Origin: JAAZIN01 sp964464625
Lineage (GTDB): Bacteria > Bacillota > Dethiobacteria > DTU022
Length of the DNA stretch: 64,000 nt
NCBI GenBank assembly: GCA_964464625.1
Contig: CAYXKD010000005.1
Location: forward strand, 1-64,000
Direction of reading: 5' to 3'
In this document: positions 1 to 9,671 of the stretch, in pieces
Layout of the letters: each line of letters opens with the position of its first letter
Numbering within the stretch: the stretch's first letter is position 1
Made by a program: the position numbers and the translations under genes
Notes under the pieces: model-generated
What the model saw: only the letters and a program-made list of their open reading frames with translations
Told to the model about the DNA's origin: nothing
Databases searched by the model: none

Positions 1-177
1 TAATGGCTGGAACCTGAAAGTAGCCTAATTCATAACCGCTTTTTCAGTGGTCTCGAAAAACGTCCCCCTGTCTTCAGATAACGCAATCCGGCAAAATGAT
101 TGTCATGTTCTGAAAGGAAATCCGGTAAAACATGGCTAATCAACCATTGGTTGAAATTTAAAGGAGGCCGGGACTAG

Positions 178-1140
178 TTGCTAAACCTGAAGGAACAGAG
201 ACTAATTAAAACAAGATTACACCAAAACCGTTCATTTCTTTTTGGATCAAAACTTCACGGCAACTATTTGGCCGTTTTACTGGTCCTGTTCTTGCCCCTA
301 ATTCTTTCAACCGGTTTTAACCTGGTAACCTATAGCCGGGCTGTAACGGCCTTTAACTGCCTGGAAGTAGAAAATGCGGCCCGCCAGGAATTAACCCAGG
401 AACTAACCCAGGAATTTAATCAACTAAACCATAAATGGGAAGAACTACAAACAAAGTATAACCTGCTTCAAAAAGAGAAAGAACAACTGGAAGAGCAGCT
501 CAACAACCTCGGCCTGCCCGGCAACACCCCCACAGCTTATTTAACCTTTGATGACGGCCCCGGAGTATATACCAAACAACTCTTGCAAATATTGGCCGAC
601 TACAAGGTGCAAGCAACTTTTTTTGTCACCGGACAGAACCATTCCGGGGATAACAAAATTTATGCCAACATTCTAAAAAGGGGGCATGTCCTGGGTAATC
701 ATTCTCAAAGCCACGATTACAAGAAAATTTACAAGTCCAAGGAAGCCTTTATGGAGGACCTGCTGCAGCTTGAAGATCTGCTTGCCCGGGAAGCCGGGGT
801 CAGACCTGATATCTATCGCTTTCCGGGAGGATCCAGCAATGCCTGGGTTACTCCCGATATTTTAAAAGAGATAATAACGGAGTTAGAGGAGCGGGGTTAT
901 GATTACTTTGATTGGAATGTTTCCACCGGAGACAGCAATATAAAACTGCCCGAAGCCCAGATCATTGCCAATTTCGCTAGCAAGACCAAAGCTTTGCCGG
1001 GAAATGATCTGGTGATTTTAATGCACACCACAAATCCGTTTACGGTGGGAGCCCTGCCCAGGATCATTGAGGAGCTGCAGGACTTGGGTTATCGCTTTGC
1101 CCCCTTGAAAAAAGGGGTGGTTAACGCAAAGCATCGCTGA
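178..1140 (+). CDS. Membrane-anchored polysaccharide deacetylase (NodB domain)
   Basis: This is a 320-residue carbohydrate esterase family 4 enzyme, expected to deacetylate peptidoglycan or another cell-wall polysaccharide outside the cell. Residues about 30-58 form one hydrophobic signal-anchor, followed by a Glu/Gln-rich coiled coil (about 65-110). The NodB homology domain begins near residue 120. It shows the TFDDGP motif (first Asp catalytic base, second Asp metal ligand), the metal-binding NHSQSH motif, RFPGG, a DWNVSTGD segment and the late LMHTT histidine motif, so the active site looks complete. The start is a TTG at 178 preceded by a strong AAAGGAGG about ten bases upstream. It stands alone on the plus strand. 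The substrate cannot be read from the sequence. Confidence 0.9.
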   Translation: MLNLKEQRLIKTRLHQNRSFLFGSKLHGNYLAVLLVLFLPLILSTGFNLVTYSRAVTAFNCLEVENAARQELTQELTQEFNQLNHKWEELQTKYNLLQKEKEQLEEQLNNLGLPGNTPTAYLTFDDGPGVYTKQLLQILADYKVQATFFVTGQNHSGDNKIYANILKRGHVLGNHSQSHDYKKIYKSKEAFMEDLLQLEDLLAREAGVRPDIYRFPGGSSNAWVTPDILKEIITELEERGYDYFDWNVSTGDSNIKLPEAQIIANFASKTKALPGNDLVILMHTTNPFTVGALPRIIEELQDLGYRFAPLKKGVVNAKHR

Positions 1141-1189
1141 GGATAATTAATAATTTTTGCTCTGCTTAGTCCAAAACCCGCGGCGCATC

Positions 1190-1354
1190 TTACTTCTTCG
1201 GTTTTCTTGGGAAAAGCCGTTTAAACAATGTGCTTATTCCTGCCCCTGCTGCCAGCAGGAGATAGACAAGTATTCAAGGGGGGCAACTATAAAGGATCAC
1301 CTCTTTTGAATCCTGCATCGTTTCACAGCCTTCCCGTGTAAATTCTAGTTCCAT
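1190..1354 (-). pseudogene. Short reading frame with internal TGA ending in a membrane anchor-like tail
   Basis: On the minus strand an ATG at 1354, preceded by a GGGGG-rich site, opens a frame of 54 codons broken by one TGA at 1274-1276. After the TGA the translation is a hydrophobic stretch (ILVYLLLAAGAGISTLF) followed by an Arg/Lys-rich tail (KRLFPRKPKK), which resembles the C-terminal membrane anchor of a cell-wall protein. It lies downstream of the sortase on the same strand. It could be a decayed small surface protein or chance; the family is not recognised. Confidence 0.3.
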
Positions 1355-1367
1355 GATAACCCCCTAA

Positions 1368-1675
1368 TTATTTCCATGGATTTTGAATATCCTTCACTAT
1401 CAGCGGCTGCATGCTCTCTTTGTCTCTCCCGGGGTTTGCATCATGCAGCGAATGGACCACATATTCCCTCAAATCGGGTTTAGATCCGCATCAGTCTTCT
1501 CTTTATACATTAACTGATGGTCAATGGCAATTCTGCGAAACCAGATATTTTCATCTCTGCTCCATTCCAAAAGGGTCTGCCTCACCCCGGGGCAACTCCA
1601 GGCAATGTCGCCGATGATCACGTCAAGGCCGTCCACGGTATCCCACCATGATTTTTGCCCTAGTGTTGCAAGTGT
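1368..1675 (-). pseudogene. Remnant of an AlkD-like DNA alkylation repair enzyme
   Basis: Directly after the sortase stop codon the minus strand translates as GQKSWWDTVDGLDVIIGDIA, then LLEWSRDENIWFRRIAI and QLMYKEKTDADLNPI before a stop at 1469-1471. These are hallmark segments of HEAT-repeat DNA alkylation repair proteins (COG4912): SWWDTVD, the LEWS-D-W-RR-A helix and the YKEKTD helix. A further fragment, LREYVV, follows in another frame, consistent with the W-LREY motif near the family's C-terminus, after a deletion. The N-terminal half is absent, no start codon exists in frame and the frame is broken, so this is a decayed fragment. Confidence 0.72.
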
Positions 1676-2356
1676 TCATGGGAGACGTGCTCTGACAATA
1701 AGCCTATGGGTCGAAATTAAATACGGTGTGCAGGTAATTAAAGTAAGGGCCTGTTCCCCTTCCTCGAGATCCGAAAGCACCCAGGTCTCCTCCGGCAAAA
1801 CATCAAAGGAATCGTAAACGGAATAGTCGTAAACGTTCTCACCAACTGTTAAAACCAGGCTGTCACCGGCTGAGAGCTTGTCAATATGACGAAACCCGCC
1901 ATAGCGATGACCGGCCAGCACACAGTTACCGGAAGCGCCAATATCGGCGGTGCCGGTGACATGGCCGATAGCATAAAGGAGTTGCCGGCCTGTCCCCTCC
2001 AAAATATGTTCGGAAACCCCAAGCTTCGGTATTTTAATAATGCCCAACCTCACATAGACCGGAAGAGGGTCAGAATCACTCTTTACACCCGGTAATATAC
2101 TAATTTCTGTTTCCGGTTCACCAGCGGAATCAAGGGGCCCGTTTTCACTGTTTTCCTTAACGATGCTGTTTACATCCGTTCCCTTGAGGGCAATGGGAGC
2201 CGGATCTGCCAGGGAGGACTCTTCCGGCACATATCCAAAGAGAGCGCCCCAGGGATAATGCAACCCTTCTGTGAGCAGGGCTATGGCAATAAGGACAATT
2301 CCAGAAACAATGAGCGTGCGCGAAAACACGCCTGCCACGCTAAAGCTCTTTTCCAT
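1676..2356 (-). CDS. Class C/D-like sortase
   Basis: A 226-residue cysteine transpeptidase of the sortase superfamily, expected to work on the outer membrane face and join LPXTG-type proteins to the wall or to each other. It has an N-terminal membrane segment (about 15-32), then IPKLGV, an EGTG...IGHVTGT stretch, the catalytic His in VLAGHR, the catalytic Cys in TLITCTP and the Arg in STHRLIVRARL. The TCTPY...THRLIVR end is most like class C (pilin-polymerising) sortases. An ADPAP segment near residue 52 could be a lid, but this is weak. The ATG at 2356 has AAAGGA six bases upstream; the ATG at 2362 would abut it. The gene is divergent from the LPKTG adhesin, its obvious substrate. Confidence 0.88.
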   Translation of the reverse strand: MEKSFSVAGVFSRTLIVSGIVLIAIALLTEGLHYPWGALFGYVPEESSLADPAPIALKGTDVNSIVKENSENGPLDSAGEPETEISILPGVKSDSDPLPVYVRLGIIKIPKLGVSEHILEGTGRQLLYAIGHVTGTADIGASGNCVLAGHRYGGFRHIDKLSAGDSLVLTVGENVYDYSVYDSFDVLPEETWVLSDLEEGEQALTLITCTPYLISTHRLIVRARLP

Positions 2357-2415
2357 GGACATTCCTTTAAGTTCACTTACAAGGGATATTTCTACCTATA
2401 ACGCTACAATTTAAC

Positions 2416-2443
2416 TTGACCCGGCAAAAATACCTGTTAGTAT
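2416..2443 (+). promoter_or_regulatory. Candidate sigma-A promoter of the adhesin
   Basis: TTGACC at 2416-2421 and TAGTAT at 2438-2443 are separated by 16 bases. They lie about 30 bases upstream of the AAGGAGG and ATG of the adhesin, inside the divergent sortase/adhesin intergenic region. Confidence 0.5.
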
Positions 2444-2472
2444 TAAATGTGATTATTTTAAGGAGGAGAACG

Positions 2473-5400
2473 ATGAAACGGCAATTAATCTCAATTATAC
2501 TTGCACTAGTGCTATAGTACAATTACCCTTGCCTAATCCTGTTCTTTCAGCGGATGGGGATGACTTGGCGGCAAAGGGATGGCTGATGGTTTATGATACA
2601 ACTGGAGAAGATTTCAACGGTAATACTTTAAAATCCTACATAGAGATCAAGGACGCCGGAGACAACAGAATTGAACCGGATGAAAATGGCGATTATACCG
2701 ACATTCCGGCGGGAGCCAAAATTGAACTTAGCTATGCCTTCAGCCTTTCTGACGGGGATGGAACTACAGAATATCAATACCATGAAGGAGATTTTTTTGC
2801 GCTTGCGCTTCCCGGAGGGCTTGAATTTGATCCCGCGTGCACCAGTGGGGTAATTAAAGCTATAGACAGCATTACCGGGGAATATGAATTGGCCGATTGG
2901 GCTGTTGCCGACAACATGCTCGAGGTGGTGCTAACTGCAGAAGGAGCAAAAGAAGAGCACAAGGCAAAGTGGGGCCGGGTGATTCTAACCGGCACCTTTA
3001 AACCGCTGGGTGCCGGTGATGCTACTGAGACAAGGGTCGTATTTGGCAACGAAACGATTATCATATACCGGGAGCCCCTTCCGTTGGAAAGCAGCCTGAA
3101 AAAGACCGGCAGCTATGACGCGGCAGAGAATAAAATCACGTGGACGGTGCAGATCGACCCGCCTGCCGGCGACCCGGAACTTTCGTATCAAGGTTACACC
3201 GTAATTGATACTTTTGGTGATAACCAGACCTATGTTGGAGGCTCATTTACGGTCAAAAACGGGGATGGAGATGCAGTGAGTGTCGATGATACGGCGCTAT
3301 CGCAATCAGCGGACGGCCGGACGATCAGCTATACCTTTCCTGATGATACCAGCGGCACTCAGATCATCACCTTTAAGACAACCCCTTCCTCCTTTGCAGG
3401 AACAGACGGAGTAAGTGTATTTGAGAATACGGTCAACCTGGAAAGAAATGAGGGTGAATCTGCGGCGGATCCGCAAACCGGCACAGTAACCCTTGACTGG
3501 ATCGACAAAACCGGAGAAGCGACCGCATCGGCGGAAGCGCCCGATCTGGTCAAGTGGACGGTGACGGTCAAGGTACCCGGCAAGACAGGGCAGTCGATCG
3601 CCGGAGCTAAAATCGTTGATCAACTGCACCAAGATCTGGTGCTCTTTGTCGATGACAGCTATCCTATTCAAATCAAATTTGGAACGGAAAACTCAAGTGA
3701 GGTTGCAGTAGGGTCAAGCCCGGGCTGCTATAGCTACGAAAGCGCTACCCACACCCTGACCTATTTTTTCCCAGATAATAAGCCAGTCGCGGGAACCGCT
3801 GCTGTCCTCACTTTCTACACAAAGGTCAACGATGCTCAAAGAGAGGAATATCTCAATGATAACGCGGCGATAAACTTTACTAATACAGCCACGCTTTATT
3901 GGAATGAGGGCGGAACCCTGGACAAATTTCCTTCGACTAGCTGCAGCACCGAAGAACAGGGCACCGGTATCGGTAGCGGCGGCCTTCTCTCTAAATTCGC
4001 ACCCGAAACCGAGAACTATTTATATGAAAGCAGAGATATAATCAAGTGGACGATTACCGTAAACCGCAATGGGATCCGAATGGTAAATGGTACCATCGAC
4101 GACGTAATCCCCCCCGGCCAGGAACTACTCATCAACGAGAACCATCTATTTACGGTAAGGGAGACGGGTGGTGCTACTTTATTTGAAACAGGGACGCCCG
4201 AAAACTCAAGTAACGCCAATTATACTTTTACCTGTACCGATCTGAATCACTATTTATTTGCTTTTACCGGCACGATTACCAAGACCTACACGATAACCTA
4301 TTTTACCAGGATCATCGACTGGACAACCCTTTACGAAAACGGAACGGTGGACTTTGGCAATCAAGTTAAATTGACAAGGGACGGAAACGAGTTAATTTCT
4401 GTTGATGGCACCAGAAGCTTTAATAGCCAGATGCTCCACAAGGGTATTGCGACGCCGTATAACTATACCACCCATCTCATCCAATGGAGAATTGTGGTTA
4501 ACCGGAACCGCCTGCCCTTAACGAATGCAACTTTGACCGATACCCTTCCCGGCGGGTTGGTGCTGTTTATCGATCCGGATCATCCATTTGCGATCACCGC
4601 TGATCCGGAAGGTGTAACAGGCAGTCATAACGCCGCAGCCGGCAATACTGGATTTACCGTTACACTTCCCGGCAGCACCAGCGCTGAATACACGATCAAT
4701 TTCTGGACAAAGCTGACAGATGATGTTTTAATGAATAAATGGAGCGGCACTAAAGGTTTTACAAATGAAGCCTCGCTCGATTCAGATGAAACAGAGCCAA
4801 TAAAGGACAAGGCAACGACCAACATCAGGAACCCGGTGATAACCAAAACCGGCCGACAGGGAGATGATTCGGAACAGGGGGGCGGCAAGGATACCATCTA
4901 CTGGTCCGTGATCCTTAACCATGCCCAATTGGACCTGGTAAATGCAGTGGTTGAGGATGCACTCCCTGAGGCTTTGCGGCTGGACTTCGATTCGGTGAAA
5001 CTTGAACAAATTTCGATCAAACCGTTAACCGGGGAATATGACCCAACACAGCCCCCGGTCCCTGTTGTTAATCTCACGAGTAGAATGAGCTACAGAGATA
5101 ATACCCTAACCATCGCTCTCCCCGATGGCCCCTATGCCTACTTGCTTCAGTTTTGCACATGGATTCTTGATGACACAATAGTAAGTCTGACCAATACGAT
5201 CAGACTCTCAGGGGATAGCCCAACACCGACCGGCGACTTCGAATCAGGCACTGTTAAAGTTGCGGAAGTGTACGCGGGCGGCGGCAGCGGCAGCAACAAA
5301 CTGACGGTATGGAAAAGCGGCGCGGGCGATAGCCCCCTCGCGGGAGCACGGTTCCGTTTGCTCAACGTCAATCAAGAACCGATTAAGCGCGGCGGCCAAG

Positions 5401-6785
5401 AGATTATTCGCACCACGAATAGCGAGGGCCTGGCAACTTTTGAAGCTCTCCCATCCTGGGTCTTCTTCGTAGAGGAGATCGAGCCTGCTCCCGGATACCT
5501 GCTTCCGGAAGATCCAATTTTCTACGGGGAACGACTTACCGGAGAAGTAACTGTGGCCGTTAAGAACACCCTTGCTTTAACCGCGGTTTCCTTTGAAAAG
5601 GTTGGGGCAAACAATGACCCTATCTCCGGCGGCACCTTTACGCTCACGGGCAAGGATTACAAGGGGGCAGAGGTGAGCATTGAAGCCTCGGCTGTGAAGG
5701 GAATAGTTACTTTTGAAAATGTACCACCACATCAGGCAGGGACCACATATACGATCAAAGAAACTGCAGCGCCCGCCGGACACAAAATAAATAACACGGC
5801 GCTTTCGGTCACGGTTGAGTACAACGAAGGCAAAACCGGACTTGTTGTTACCGTCAGCCCGCCCGAAACACTGGAAAACATACCGGCGGAAATCAGTGTT
5901 TACTTTGACAAGACGGGGCTGGACGGCACTCTTTCCGGGGGTTCTTTTAAGTTTAGCGGGATGGATTACCAGGGAAAAGAAGTCAATCAAGTGGTGTCTG
6001 CAGATAACGACGGCGTTGTAGCCTTTACCGGAATTCAGATCGGAGAGTACACCATTTCCGAACTCGATCCCCCGAACGGTTACCTGATGCCGACTGAAGC
6101 TAACATCCTTACGGTTATAGTAGCTTACAATGAAGATTGCTCGGGGCTGGTCGCTACACTTAGCAGCACGGAAGAAGGCATATCACCTACAGAGACATCC
6201 TACCGGAATATAAAAGCGCTGGCCGATATCTCTTTCCGCAAGGTTTACGCCAGGAATCCTGACCGCCCCCTTTCCGGCGGCAGTTTCCAGTTGAGCGGAA
6301 CGGACTACAAAGGCGACGCGGTCTTGATGACTGCAACCAGCAACGGCGGGATCGTCACTTTTAAAAATGTCCCAATTGATAATGGTGACGGTTATCTCAT
6401 TAAAGAGCTTTCGCCTCCTCCGGGCTATCGTCTGACCACGGAGATCCTCGAGGCCCGTGTCCAATACAACGAAGATAAAACCGGGGTTGTAGTAACGTTA
6501 TCCGAAAATATTCTGACCAACCGCCGAGCATCAGGCGGCTCATCTTTCGGCGATGATCAGGATGATCGTCCAACAGGCGATCCAACCAGCGGTGAGGACA
6601 GTAATCCGGATCCCTCCGAATTGGTTCAAGAGAGCAAGAGCAAAGATGGAATTCTGCCCAAAACCGGAGGCGCTGCTCCCTCTTTTTACCTCTTCTTGGC
6701 AGGATTGGCTTTTCTTCTTGCCGGGCTCCTGTTTGCCCGTCTCCTGAAGAAAAAACCACACCGCAACGAACAAAGAGAAGGGTAA
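2473..6785 (+). CDS. Large LPKTG-anchored adhesin/pilin-like protein, frameshifted in its signal peptide
   Basis: A wall-anchored surface protein of about 1435 residues. ATG at 2473 follows AAGGAGG and starts a signal peptide (MKRQLISIILALV), but this frame meets TAG at 2515. The long frame (gct ata gta caa...) is offset by one base and carries the rest through 6785. One base seems lost between about 2505 and 2517. The mature part has five or so Ig-like units, each opening with an I-x-W-x-V/I motif (ITWTVQ, VKWTVT, IKWTIT, IQWRIV, IYWSVI). Four SpaA/Cna-B (prealbumin-like) domains follow, with paired Lys and Glu (for example VSFEKVG...IKETAAP) suggesting intramolecular isopeptide bonds. The end is LPKTGG, a hydrophobic span and KKKPHR. 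Expected to be processed by the divergent sortase. Confidence 0.85.
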
Positions 6786-6931
6786 GTCGAGCCGGAGGGA
6801 CGGTTCTCGCGGTCAATGAGTAGAGCAGTCTTCTCCTGGTCTATATTTTTAACTTTTATGCCCGGGTTGAGGCTGATAGTCAGAGCGATCCCTTGTCCGC
6901 CGTTCCCGCATGTTTGTGTGTTGTGTTTAAT

Positions 6932-8914
6932 CTATCTTGAGGCGGCGGCCCCTTTGCCGGCGGGCAGGGGATATGCCGCCGGGCTGTCCGCCGTTATTGC
7001 TTTGGGTTTTACACCGCGGAGACGGGCTGAATTTACCACCACCAGGATTGATCCGATATTGTGAACAATCGCCCCCTGAATGGGATTGAGGAGGCCGTAA
7101 CCGGAGACGATCAGGGCCGTCAGGTTGAAAAAGACCGCAAATATTATGTTGAGATTGATCGTTTTGATGGTAGATCTGCCCAGGGCCAGCAAATAAGGGA
7201 TCAGGGAGAGGTTGTCCCCCATTAGCGTTACATCGGCCGCCTCCATGGCAATATCCGTGCCCATGCCGCCCATGGCCAGGCCCACATTCGCCGCGGTTAA
7301 GGAGAGAGCATCGTTGACGCCGTCGCCGACCATGGCCACCCGGTAGCCGTTTGCTTGCAACGCTTGAATCCGCTCCAGCTTGTCTTGCGGCAGAAGGCCA
7401 GGGTAATATTCCTTTATACCCGCCGCTTCGGCAATATAATCCGCGGCGGCGGAGCTGTTTCCCGTTAGCATCTCTACTTTTTTGATCCCCACCCCGGCCA
7501 GCGAAGCCGCCAGCCCGCGGGCCTGGGGCCGGAGCCGATCTCCGATCAAAATGAATCCAATCATGCGGTCGTTTTCTTTTACCGCCAGGACTTTTTCCCC
7601 ATCGCCAGAAGGGAGGCCGGGTCGGTCTTTTCCGGCCTCGGAAAGCAGGCGATGGCCGGGTCGATCTTTTCCGGCCTCGGAAAGCAGGCGGGTCTCCGCC
7701 AGCGATAGGCGCCCCACAAATATTGTTTTGGTTCCGGAAACCGCCTCTATCCCCAAGCCGGGTATCGTACGGTAGCTTTCCATGTCCCGCATGGCCAGGT
7801 TTCGCTCTTTCGCCGCGGCAGTTATGGCCAGGGAAAGGGGATGTTTGGAGAATTTTTCGGCGGCGGCGGCGACCGACAAAACTGTATCGCCAGTGTGCCC
7901 CCCCAAGGCCGCGATCTCCACCACCCGGGGCACCCCCATAGTCAGGGTCCCCGTTTTATCAAAGACCACCGCATCTATGCGGGAAATCTCTTCCAAAACG
8001 GCGCCGCCTTTGATCAGCACACCGTTTCGGGAAGCGCTGCCCAGGGCGGAAACAATTGCCGTCGGCGAGGCCAGGATAAAGGCGCAGGGGCAGCCTACGA
8101 TGAGGATCGTAATCGATCGGTGCAGGTCGCGGGTCAAACCGAACACCGCCAGGCTGATCCCTAAAATGATCGGCGTGAACCACCCGGCATAGCGGTCGGC
8201 CGTTCTTAATAGGGGCGCTTTCTGGTTTTCGGCCTCCTGGACAAGGGTGATCAGTTTGCCCAGAATCGCCTCCTGACCCAAGTTTTGGGCCTCCAACTCC
8301 AACATGCCCGCGCAAACAGTAGTCCCCGCGAAACCAGAATCCCCCTTAACTTTTTCTACCGGCAGGGGTTCCCCGGTCAGGGAAGACTGGTTTACCGAAG
8401 CGCTGCCCCGAAGGATCTTCCCGTCCACCGGTATTTTGTCTCCGGTGCGCACTATCACCCGGTCGCCGAGCATAAGCTCCTCGACCGGGATGCTTTTCTC
8501 CTCGCCCCCCCGGATCACGGCAGCCCGGGCGGGATTTAACCGCATCAGCCTGCCGATGGCGGAACGGGCCTTCGCCGCTGTATATTCCTCCACCAGGGAA
8601 CCGGCAGTCATGATCAAGGAGATCACCGCCGCCGAGCCGTATTCACCGCCGGCAATAGAGGCGATTATTGCCAGGCTGACCAGTTCATCCACGTTCAACT
8701 TTTTCCGCCACAGCCCCTGTAGCGCTTCCAGCACGATCGGACCGCCCATCAGGAGCACCGCCGCCAGGGTAAAAAAATCCGAGTACAGCCGGTAGTGCGC
8801 CCATGCCGCCATAGAACCGGCGCAGAGCAAGACCACCCCTAGGACCGGTACGACCAATTTCTTTGTCTGCAGAAGCTTCATCCCGGTGCTGCGGTTTTTA
8901 TATCTACCGATCAT
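6932..8914 (-). CDS. Heavy-metal-translocating P1B-type ATPase
   Basis: An integral membrane metal exporter or importer of about 660 residues. It has the metal-site CPC motif (VGCPCAF), the phosphorylation motif DKTGTLT, the nucleotide-binding HP dipeptide in SKHPLSL, and the hinge GDGVNDA. No N-terminal heavy-metal-associated domain is present. The last membrane helix reads AIVHNIGSILVVVNSARL, which fits neither the Cu (MSST) nor the classical Zn/Cd signature cleanly and recalls CtpC-like pumps, so the ion is unassigned. The ATG at 8914 has AAGGAG seven bases upstream, better than the ATG at 8920. It is cotranscribed behind a MarR regulator. The nucleotide-binding domain carries a 13-residue duplication. 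Confidence 0.9.
   Translation of the reverse strand: MIGRYKNRSTGMKLLQTKKLVVPVLGVVLLCAGSMAAWAHYRLYSDFFTLAAVLLMGGPIVLEALQGLWRKKLNVDELVSLAIIASIAGGEYGSAAVISLIMTAGSLVEEYTAAKARSAIGRLMRLNPARAAVIRGGEEKSIPVEELMLGDRVIVRTGDKIPVDGKILRGSASVNQSSLTGEPLPVEKVKGDSGFAGTTVCAGMLELEAQNLGQEAILGKLITLVQEAENQKAPLLRTADRYAGWFTPIILGISLAVFGLTRDLHRSITILIVGCPCAFILASPTAIVSALGSASRNGVLIKGGAVLEEISRIDAVVFDKTGTLTMGVPRVVEIAALGGHTGDTVLSVAAAAEKFSKHPLSLAITAAAKERNLAMRDMESYRTIPGLGIEAVSGTKTIFVGRLSLAETRLLSEAGKDRPGHRLLSEAGKDRPGLPSGDGEKVLAVKENDRMIGFILIGDRLRPQARGLAASLAGVGIKKVEMLTGNSSAAADYIAEAAGIKEYYPGLLPQDKLERIQALQANGYRVAMVGDGVNDALSLTAANVGLAMGGMGTDIAMEAADVTLMGDNLSLIPYLLALGRSTIKTINLNIIFAVFFNLTALIVSGYGLLNPIQGAIVHNIGSILVVVNSARLRGVKPKAITADSPAAYPLPAGKGAAASR
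7615..7692. repeat. 39-bp tandem duplication inside the P-type ATPase gene
   Basis: Units at 7615-7653 and 7654-7692 match at 36 of 39 positions by eye. Being a multiple of three, the duplication preserves frame and yields RLLSEAGKDRPGH followed by RLLSEAGKDRPGL in the nucleotide-binding domain. Confidence 0.9.
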
Positions 8915-8948
8915 ACTCATTCTCCTTACAAAAAACGATGATCATTTA

Positions 8949-9368
8949 CTAAAAGGCCTCGGCATTGACCTTTCGGATCAACTCCAAAAACTGTTTTATT
9001 TCGGCCTCGGTTAGGGATGAGACCATCTGTTCGGTCAGGTTCAGATGATAGCGGTGATGTTCCTGAAAAGCTTCGCGCCCCTTACCGGTAAGACTGATCA
9101 GGATGACCCGGCGATCCTCTTTGATTGATTCGCGCAGAGCATATTTTTTCTCTACCAGCCGATCAACGGTAACAGTGGTGGTTCCGGTAGTGACCCCGAG
9201 CTTCTCCGCCAGGTTTTTCATTTTCATCTGCCCGTACTGGCCCAGCACCTCGATGGCATGGGCCTCCGCCACGGTCAGATCGCCTGCACGAATTACCGAA
9301 CTCTCCCAGGAGGAAAATCCGTTGAAAAAATTGATCAGCTCATCGGTTAGCGCGGCGATGGTATGCAT
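8949..9368 (-). CDS. MarR-family transcriptional regulator
   Basis: A 139-residue winged-helix repressor. The helix-turn-helix region (about 50-75) reads MKNLAEKLGVTTGTTTVTVD, followed by the wing with the conserved DRR motif (KEDRRVILISLT) and a C-terminal dimerisation helix. It is the first gene of an operon with the P-type ATPase (34-base gap), so it probably controls metal efflux; the inducer is unknown. AGGAGG lies nine bases before the ATG. A perfect inverted repeat sits just upstream and overlaps the expected transcription start, which suggests autorepression. Confidence 0.9.
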   Translation of the reverse strand: MHTIAALTDELINFFNGFSSWESSVIRAGDLTVAEAHAIEVLGQYGQMKMKNLAEKLGVTTGTTTVTVDRLVEKKYALRESIKEDRRVILISLTGKGREAFQEHHRYHLNLTEQMVSSLTEAEIKQFLELIRKVNAEAF

Positions 9369-9408
9369 CTCCTTAAACCTCCTGCGGGCGCCATTGTCAG
9401 TATCTCAA

Positions 9409-9429
9409 ACTGTTTGATTACCAAACAGT
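9409..9429 (-). promoter_or_regulatory. Palindromic operator of the marR/P-ATPase operon
   Basis: ACTGTTTG, a five-base ATTAC spacer, and CAAACAGT form a perfect 8-bp inverted repeat immediately downstream of the -10 box, where a MarR dimer would block initiation. Confidence 0.75.
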
Positions 9430-9432
9430 ATT

Positions 9433-9461
9433 ATTTTACTCCACTCCCTCCCCCTTGTCAA
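9433..9461 (-). promoter_or_regulatory. Sigma-A promoter of the marR/P-ATPase operon
   Basis: On the minus strand a consensus TTGACA (9456-9461) and TAAAAT (9433-9438) are separated by exactly 17 bases and precede the operator and the marR ATG. Confidence 0.8.
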
Positions 9462-9671
9462 ACCGATCCAAACCGATCCGCTTGCCCGAAAGAAGCACCG
9501 CGCAGGCTGAACTGGAGCTGGAGCTGGCTCGAGGCGTTATCAAAAAGGGTCCGGGGCGGCGTTTTAATTGAAACCCAGCCCCCTTTCAATTAGACTCTAG
9601 GGTAGAAAAACAGTTCAAGGCGGCCGGCGGTCCCGGCGAACAACGCCGGTTGCACAAGAAAGGGCTGAACG

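Noticed and set aside
1411..1817. Plus-strand frames opposite the AlkD remnant and sortase end
   Set aside because: No start site or family match; the minus-strand reading gives recognisable AlkD and sortase motifs.
7782..8315. Several overlapping frames on both strands in the P-type ATPase
   Set aside because: Shadows of the GC-rich ATPase coding frame; composition is Pro/Arg-rich as expected for shadows.
9461..9482. AAACCGATCC repeated twice upstream of the MarR promoter
   Set aside because: Only two short copies outside the core promoter; no evidence for function.
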